Shown: positions 60,796 to 64,000 of the stretch, in pieces
Layout: every line of letters begins with the position of its first letter
Position numbering within the stretch: position 1 is the stretch's first letter
From: Rhodanobacter denitrificans
Lineage (GTDB): Bacteria; Pseudomonadota; Gammaproteobacteria; Xanthomonadales; Rhodanobacteraceae
Direction: 5' to 3'
Assembly (NCBI RefSeq): GCF_000230695.2
Contig: NC_020541.1
Coordinates: 1-64,000 of the forward strand
Length of the DNA stretch: 64,000 nt
Notes under the pieces: generated by a model
The model's input: only the letters and a program-made list of their open reading frames with translations
Told to the model about the DNA's origin: nothing
The model's database searches: none
Program-made: the position numbers and the translations under genes

Positions 60796-61207
60796 GAACC
60801 TCGCCGGCACCGGCAAGCCGCTGGTGGAGGAGCCGATGGATTCGGCGGAACTCGAAGGTCTGCTTCGCTCCGGCAGAGCGTGACTGGTCGACGCACGCAA
60901 CGCATCACTCGCATTGGAAAGCCGCTTCGACCTGGCCTACAACGCTGCGCATGCATTGTGTCTGGCTGCGTTGCGCCGCGAGGGCTACCGCGCCCGCCAT
61001 CGTTACATCGTCTTCCAGGTACTGCCGCATACGCTCGGACTGGGGCCGGACATATGGCGCGTGCTGGACAAGTGCCATCACATGCGCAACGTCGCCGAGT
61101 ACGAAGGGGTCCTTGATGTGGAGGAACGGATCGTGGCTGACCTGGTCGCGGCGTGTGAGAAGGTTGCGGATACACTTGCCGCGCTCCTGCAAAGGGATCA
61201 TTCGTAG
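60779..61207 (+). pseudogene. HEPN-domain toxin partner interrupted by an in-frame TGA
   Basis: The frame starts MTSPLENLAGTGKPLVEEP, overlapping the MNT gene by 17 bases. It meets TGA at 60881-60883 after 34 codons, then continues in the same frame with LVDARNASLALESRFDLAYN and later CHHMRNVAEYEGVLDVEERI, the HEPN core, to a stop at 61207. Relatives have an uninterrupted helix here, so a single CGA-to-TGA change would explain it. Re-initiation at a TTG (60914) could yield a 97-residue core. Confidence 0.75.
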
Positions 61208-61224
61208 GTGATGGGTACCGCACC

Positions 61225-61539
61225 ATGACCGACAAACTCTACGGCGTCATCTGCGACAACACCGGCTTCCTCGTATTCCTTGACCACGCTCCTGACTCGG
61301 AAGCAGCCTGTCGCTTGGCGACGAGAGAAGGTACGCGCTGGGGCGCATTGGGGTCTTTCAAGCGTTCGCTCATGGGAGCACCGAAAGGTGATGGCCGCTC
61401 CTGGCTGGAGCTGAGCGTTTACGACGTGACGGGCGTGCTTGAGTCTGACCTCGATCCGATTCCGGATGACGAGTCGTTGATGTGCGCCATGGACGAAGAA
61501 AACTTCGCAGCGCGCTTCATCGCGGAGCAATTGAGCTGA
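61225..61539 (+). CDS. Hypothetical protein (104 residues)
   Basis: The acidic protein starts MTDKLYGVICDNTGFLVFLD and ends DEENFAARFIAEQLS. It has no membrane segment or recognisable motif. It lies 17 bases after the HEPN frame on the same strand within a cluster of toxin-antitoxin genes, so a conflict-related role is possible but unsupported. Its lower GC third positions in places (for example around its start) suggest acquired DNA. Confidence 0.55.
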   Translation: MTDKLYGVICDNTGFLVFLDHAPDSEAACRLATREGTRWGALGSFKRSLMGAPKGDGRSWLELSVYDVTGVLESDLDPIPDDESLMCAMDEENFAARFIAEQLS

Positions 61540-61576
61540 TGCGCCGCAGTCGCGGTCTTCAAGGCGAGGTGATGAC

Positions 61577-61748
61577 ATGCCACTGACGAGAGACTTCAAG
61601 CAGACCCTGGTGGAGCGCGCGCAACGTGAGCCGGCGTTTGCGCGCGCTGCTGGATGTGGCCGCCTCACTGTTCCTCAACGGTGACCCGGCAACGGCGCGC
61701 GTGGTCCTGCGCGACCTGGTCAACGCCCCCGCTCGTCCGCCCATGTGA
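61577..61748 (+). pseudogene. Frameshifted, truncated antitoxin-like HTH gene remnant
   Basis: The first frame reads MPLTRDFKQTLVERAQREPA up to about 61645. After a frame change within GCGCGCGC (61640-61646) the next frame continues ALLDVAASLFLNGDPATARV and LRDLVNA, then stops at 61746-61748. Together they form the N-terminal half of the small HTH proteins often encoded with RelE/HigB-type toxins. Two bases lost from the GC repeat would explain the shift, and the HTH half is absent. Confidence 0.65.
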
Positions 61749-61796
61749 CACAAAAGTGCTACATTCGCGCAAGATACAGCCGCCCCGGAGCGTTTC

Positions 61797-62081
61797 ATGA
61801 GCACCACCACCATCCGCCTGCCCGACGAACTCAAGGCCCGCGTTGCCGAGGCGGCGAAACAGGCGGGCACGACACCGCACAATTTCATTCTGGAGGCGAT
61901 CGCGGAGAAGGCCGACCTGGCCGCGCAGCATGCCGCGTTCCACGCGTTGGCGGATCAGCGCTACGCCGAGTTCCTGGAATCCGGCAAGAGCATCCCGTGG
62001 GACGAAGCGCGCGCTTACCTCAAAGGGCGCATCGCGGGAAAGGCGGTGAAGCGACCGGTGGCCCGCAAGCTGGACCGATGA
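61797..62081 (+). CDS. Ribbon-helix-helix antitoxin (CopG/ParD type)
   Basis: The 94-residue protein begins with the RHH pattern MSTTTIRLPDELKARVAEAA, then TPHNFILEAIAEKAD. Its acidic and aromatic C-terminal tail (YAEFLESGKSIPWDEARAYL) would bind the toxin. The toxin frame starts one base after its stop, so translation is coupled. Antitoxins of this kind repress their operon, but no clear operator was recognised in the 48 bases upstream. Confidence 0.9.
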   Translation: MSTTTIRLPDELKARVAEAAKQAGTTPHNFILEAIAEKADLAAQHAAFHALADQRYAEFLESGKSIPWDEARAYLKGRIAGKAVKRPVARKLDR

Positions 62082-62082
62082 C

Positions 62083-62538
62083 GTGACGCGTGTGAGGCTG
62101 GCGCCCGGGGTGATCGAGGATCTGGACCGCATCGTGGAGCACTTGCATCACCACGAGAGCGCGGCAGCCGAGACAAGGGCGGGGGGAATCATCAGTGCGT
62201 TCGACGTGCTTGCGGACAACCCGCTGATCGGCCGCCCGGCTGGCGACGACAAGCGCGAATTGCTGATCGGCCACGGCGCGGCGGGATACGTGGCGTTGTA
62301 CTGCTACCTGCCGGTGATCGATACCGCCCTGATCCTGGCGGTGCGGGGACAGCGCGAAGGGGATACGCAAGACCGTGAACGGAACCGAAGCCGACAGGGT
62401 TGCAGCAGGTGCCGTTCGGCTCAGCTCCGTGGACGAGGCTTCTTGGGCGGCGGTCCCAGCTCCACAAAGGCCACGCCCACGATGGCAGCTTCCGTGATGA
62501 TGGCTTCCAGTGCCGCCTTGCCCGCTTCGTTGACATAG
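62083..62538 (+). CDS. ParE/RelE-type toxin with aberrant C-terminal extension
   Basis: The GTG-start frame gives MTRVRLAPGVIEDLDRIVEH and a ParE/RelE core (NPLIGRPAGDDKRELLIG, YVALYCYLPVIDTALILAVR). The family ends shortly after R(G/A)QRE-x-GYARP. Here the frame reads REGDTQDRERN and runs 53 more residues to 62538, giving 151. Adding one G in the GGGG run at 62359-62362 would read REGGYARP-stop (TGA 62376-62378), a normal 98-residue toxin. The extension overlaps the convergent immunity gene by 118 bases and is probably non-native. Confidence 0.85.
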   Translation: MTRVRLAPGVIEDLDRIVEHLHHHESAAAETRAGGIISAFDVLADNPLIGRPAGDDKRELLIGHGAAGYVALYCYLPVIDTALILAVRGQREGDTQDRERNRSRQGCSRCRSAQLRGRGFLGGGPSSTKATPTMAASVMMASSAALPASLT

Positions 62539-62993
62539 AGCACCGCCGCGGCTGTCAGCGGGTCTTTAAACACGGCCGCACCGACCGGCACCCAGTCCTC
62601 GAAGAATTCCTCCCTCACGATCGAACCGCTCGGACGCTTGGCCGAGCGAGCCTCGTCGATGCAGGGAATGACGCTGGTCACGTTGTAGAACCAGCGCGAC
62701 TCGCCTGCGCAGTCCATCTCGAGGAACTGCCCGAAGCGCGACAGGAAGGGCTCGAGCGCAACCTTCGCCTTGTCGTTCATGACCAGGGCGCCCGGAGTCA
62801 GTGCACTGACGTCTGCCAGCGGTTTGGGCTTCTTCTTTCCCGGTTCGACGAAGACTTCGACCCTGGGCTTTCTTGACCAGGAGAGGCTGGCGCCGGAGGT
62901 GTCGAACATGCCCGACGCGACGTCCTTGTCGCTGCCAAAGACCAAAGGCGCATAGTCATTGACGGAGCCACTTTCGAGTTTCCATACTTTCAC
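62421..62993 (-). CDS. Imm11-like (DUF1629) immunity protein
   Basis: The protein reads VKVWKLESGSVNDYAPLVFG, then PFLSRFGQFLEMDCAGESRW and FYNVTSVIPCIDEARSAKR, resembling Imm11/DUF1629 proteins that protect against secreted polymorphic toxins. The GTG at 62993 has AGGTGG upstream and gives the usual MKVWKL-type start (190 residues); an ATG at 63023 in the same frame would add ten residues. No cognate effector is present in the window. It lies against the truncated PD40 copy. Confidence 0.7.
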   Translation of the reverse strand: MKVWKLESGSVNDYAPLVFGSDKDVASGMFDTSGASLSWSRKPRVEVFVEPGKKKPKPLADVSALTPGALVMNDKAKVALEPFLSRFGQFLEMDCAGESRWFYNVTSVIPCIDEARSAKRPSGSIVREEFFEDWVPVGAAVFKDPLTAAAVLYVNEAGKAALEAIITEAAIVGVAFVELGPPPKKPRPRS

Positions 62994-63466
62994 TTCCACC
63001 ACCTCTGCCGGGAGGCTCGGCATCGTTCGCGTACAACAACACGACGATGTCCTTGCGCATATCGTTTGCCGCCGCGGCGCGGCTGCGGCTTGCCGTCGTA
63101 GTAGCCGTCGAGCGCTGCGCCGCCGGCGGCCACCGGCCGGTTCGAGGCGAACACCAGGTAGGAGCCGTCCGGCGCCATCGCCGGGTCGAGGTCGCGCCAG
63201 CGCCCGGGGAACGGCGCGACGCGCGGCGTCGACCAGCGGCCATCGACGCGATGCGACTCCATCAGCGTGAAGCTGTCGGTGCCGCGCATGAAGTACACCG
63301 CGGCGCCATCCGGGCTGAACGCGGCGGCGCCGTCGTCGTTGGGACCGGCGATGACGCCGGGAGCGAAGATCGCCGGTGCTGACGAGGTGGCAGGCGATGC
63401 TGCATGGGCGCCGCCACCGATCAGGGTCGCGGCGGTCAGGAGCACGAACGGGGACGGCAAGCGCAT
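62990..63466 (-). pseudogene. Truncated PD40 beta-propeller gene, copy C
   Basis: The frame starts with a signal peptide (MRLPSPFVLLTAATLIGGGA) and continues as a close relative of copy A: FSPDGAAVYFMRGTDSFTLM, MAPDGSYLVFASNRPVAAGG. After about 120 residues the likeness stops at LDGYYDGKPQPRRGG and a basic unrelated tail follows to 62990. Roughly 200 residues of the propeller are missing. The break near 63100 abuts the immunity gene, suggesting replacement of its 3' half. Confidence 0.75.
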
Positions 63467-63574
63467 GTCTGGCTCTCCTTCGCCGCGCGCCCGATAAAGC
63501 GGATGGCCGGCCGCGACGGCATGGATGTGGATGCCGCGCAGGCTGGCACGCGCGGCTCGGACCGTCGCCGATCT

Positions 63575-63606
63575 TGTGACGATCGGTGCTTCGAGCGTGA
63601 CAAGCA
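63575..63606 (-). promoter_or_regulatory. Direct-repeat motif upstream of PD40 copy C
   Basis: TGTGACGATCGG (63575-63586) and GTGACAAGCAG (63597 on) resemble the pair upstream of copy A (59905-59936), with a 21-base period. They lie about 110 bases upstream of the ATG, so promoter and gene appear to have been duplicated together. Confidence 0.45.
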
Positions 63607-63693
63607 GCGCGCGAACCCGCGCGGCCGGCCGGCAGGCGCTGCGGATGGATGCTGGTCCGCGCCGCGACCCCGTCGCGACCGCGCCAGGTCGAG

Positions 63694-64000
63694 CTAACCG
63701 GCTCGGCGCGCCCTTAGCCGCTTCGCGACGAGCGTGCCCAGCGCCTCGGCGACCGGTACCGCGGCCTTCCCGGCGAAGATCCGCACATCGATGGACGGCA
63801 GCGCCGGCAGCCCGCGCGCCCTGGGCAGATCCGGCGCGGCCAGATGGGAAGCCAGAACGCCAACCGCCAAACCGGCGCGCGCGGCAGCTTCCACCGACGC
63901 CACGCTGGAGGTGCTGGTGGTGATCTCCCAGGGCAGCCCGGCGCGATCCAGCGCGGCGAGCGCCTGCCCGCGCATGAGACAGCCTTCGGGGTAGAGCACG
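63694..64000 (-). CDS. LysR-family transcriptional regulator, C-terminal part
   Basis: The last 102 codons of a substrate-binding domain are present: VLYPEGCLMRGQALAALDRA, WEITTSTSSVASVEAAARAG and LAVGVLASHL, the usual LysR effector-domain pattern including the conserved S-x-x-S-V-x-A-x-A-G-x-G stretch. The start and HTH lie beyond base 64000. It ends 227 bases from PD40 copy C; no gene was seen in that gap. Confidence 0.85.
   Translation of the reverse strand, partial: VLYPEGCLMRGQALAALDRAGLPWEITTSTSSVASVEAAARAGLAVGVLASHLAAPDLPRARGLPALPSIDVRIFAGKAAVPVAEALGTLVAKRLRARRAG

Overview
The window looks like the replication-origin end of a high-GC gammaproteobacterial chromosome of the Xanthomonadales, most likely Rhodanobacteraceae (Rhodanobacter/Dyella/Frateuria type). 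The order dnaA-dnaN-recF-gyrB, then a TPR protein, tonB-exbB-exbD1-exbD2 and pdxJ is typical of that order. Third codon positions are strongly G/C and protein content matches. I found no tRNA, rRNA, CRISPR array, integrase or insertion sequence.

Layout. 1-6.6 kb: replication initiation genes, a dnaA-dnaN intergenic stretch with DnaA boxes and an AT-rich segment (candidate oriC), and two perfect 16-bp parS palindromes inside recF. 6.7-10.6 kb: TPR protein and the TonB energy-transduction operon. 10.7-12.2 kb: pdxJ with an Sfp-type phosphopantetheinyl transferase. 12.2-22 kb: an acetate/carboxylate module made of an SSS-type hybrid sensor kinase, a LuxR-type regulator, acs, a DcaP-like porin and an MHS-family transporter, with a 23-bp palindrome in the acs/porin divergent region. 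22-37 kb: housekeeping and accessory metabolism, including acyl-CoA synthetase, a radical SAM protein, a GntR-controlled ABC exporter, an S9 peptidase, a patatin lipase, fbp, a DJ-1-like protein, GST, a WYL regulator and a DUF885 peptidase. 37.3-38.6 kb: an intact-looking RES-Xre toxin-antitoxin pair. 38.6-53 kb: GDSL esterase, phhA with a divergent Lrp regulator, PlsC and YheT, a large GH92 glycosidase, a 2OG oxygenase, a methyltransferase, a broken VOC gene, an AAA+ ATPase and a PQQ-type sugar dehydrogenase.

53-57 kb: a GIY-YIG nuclease gene bracketed by two related paired-palindrome elements, followed by an envelope-stress cluster (YbhB-like, DUF1328, YqjD/YqjE-like, AI-2E exporter). 57-64 kb: an accessory zone with three PD40 beta-propeller paralogues (the third truncated) interleaved with small conflict genes. 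These are an MNT nucleotidyltransferase with a HEPN partner interrupted by an in-frame stop, a frameshifted antitoxin-like remnant, a RHH/ParE pair whose toxin appears to have lost its stop by a one-base shift, and an Imm11-like immunity gene with no visible effector. The window ends inside a LysR-type regulator.

Repeats: four loci of GTAG-type REP palindromes (three as inverted pairs) punctuate gene ends, and at two genes the REP tetranucleotide itself supplies the TAG stop. A second palindrome family brackets the GIY-YIG gene, and a third type (CCTCCCGC/GCGGGAGG) occurs twice. Long antisense reading frames are common because of the high GC content and were not annotated.
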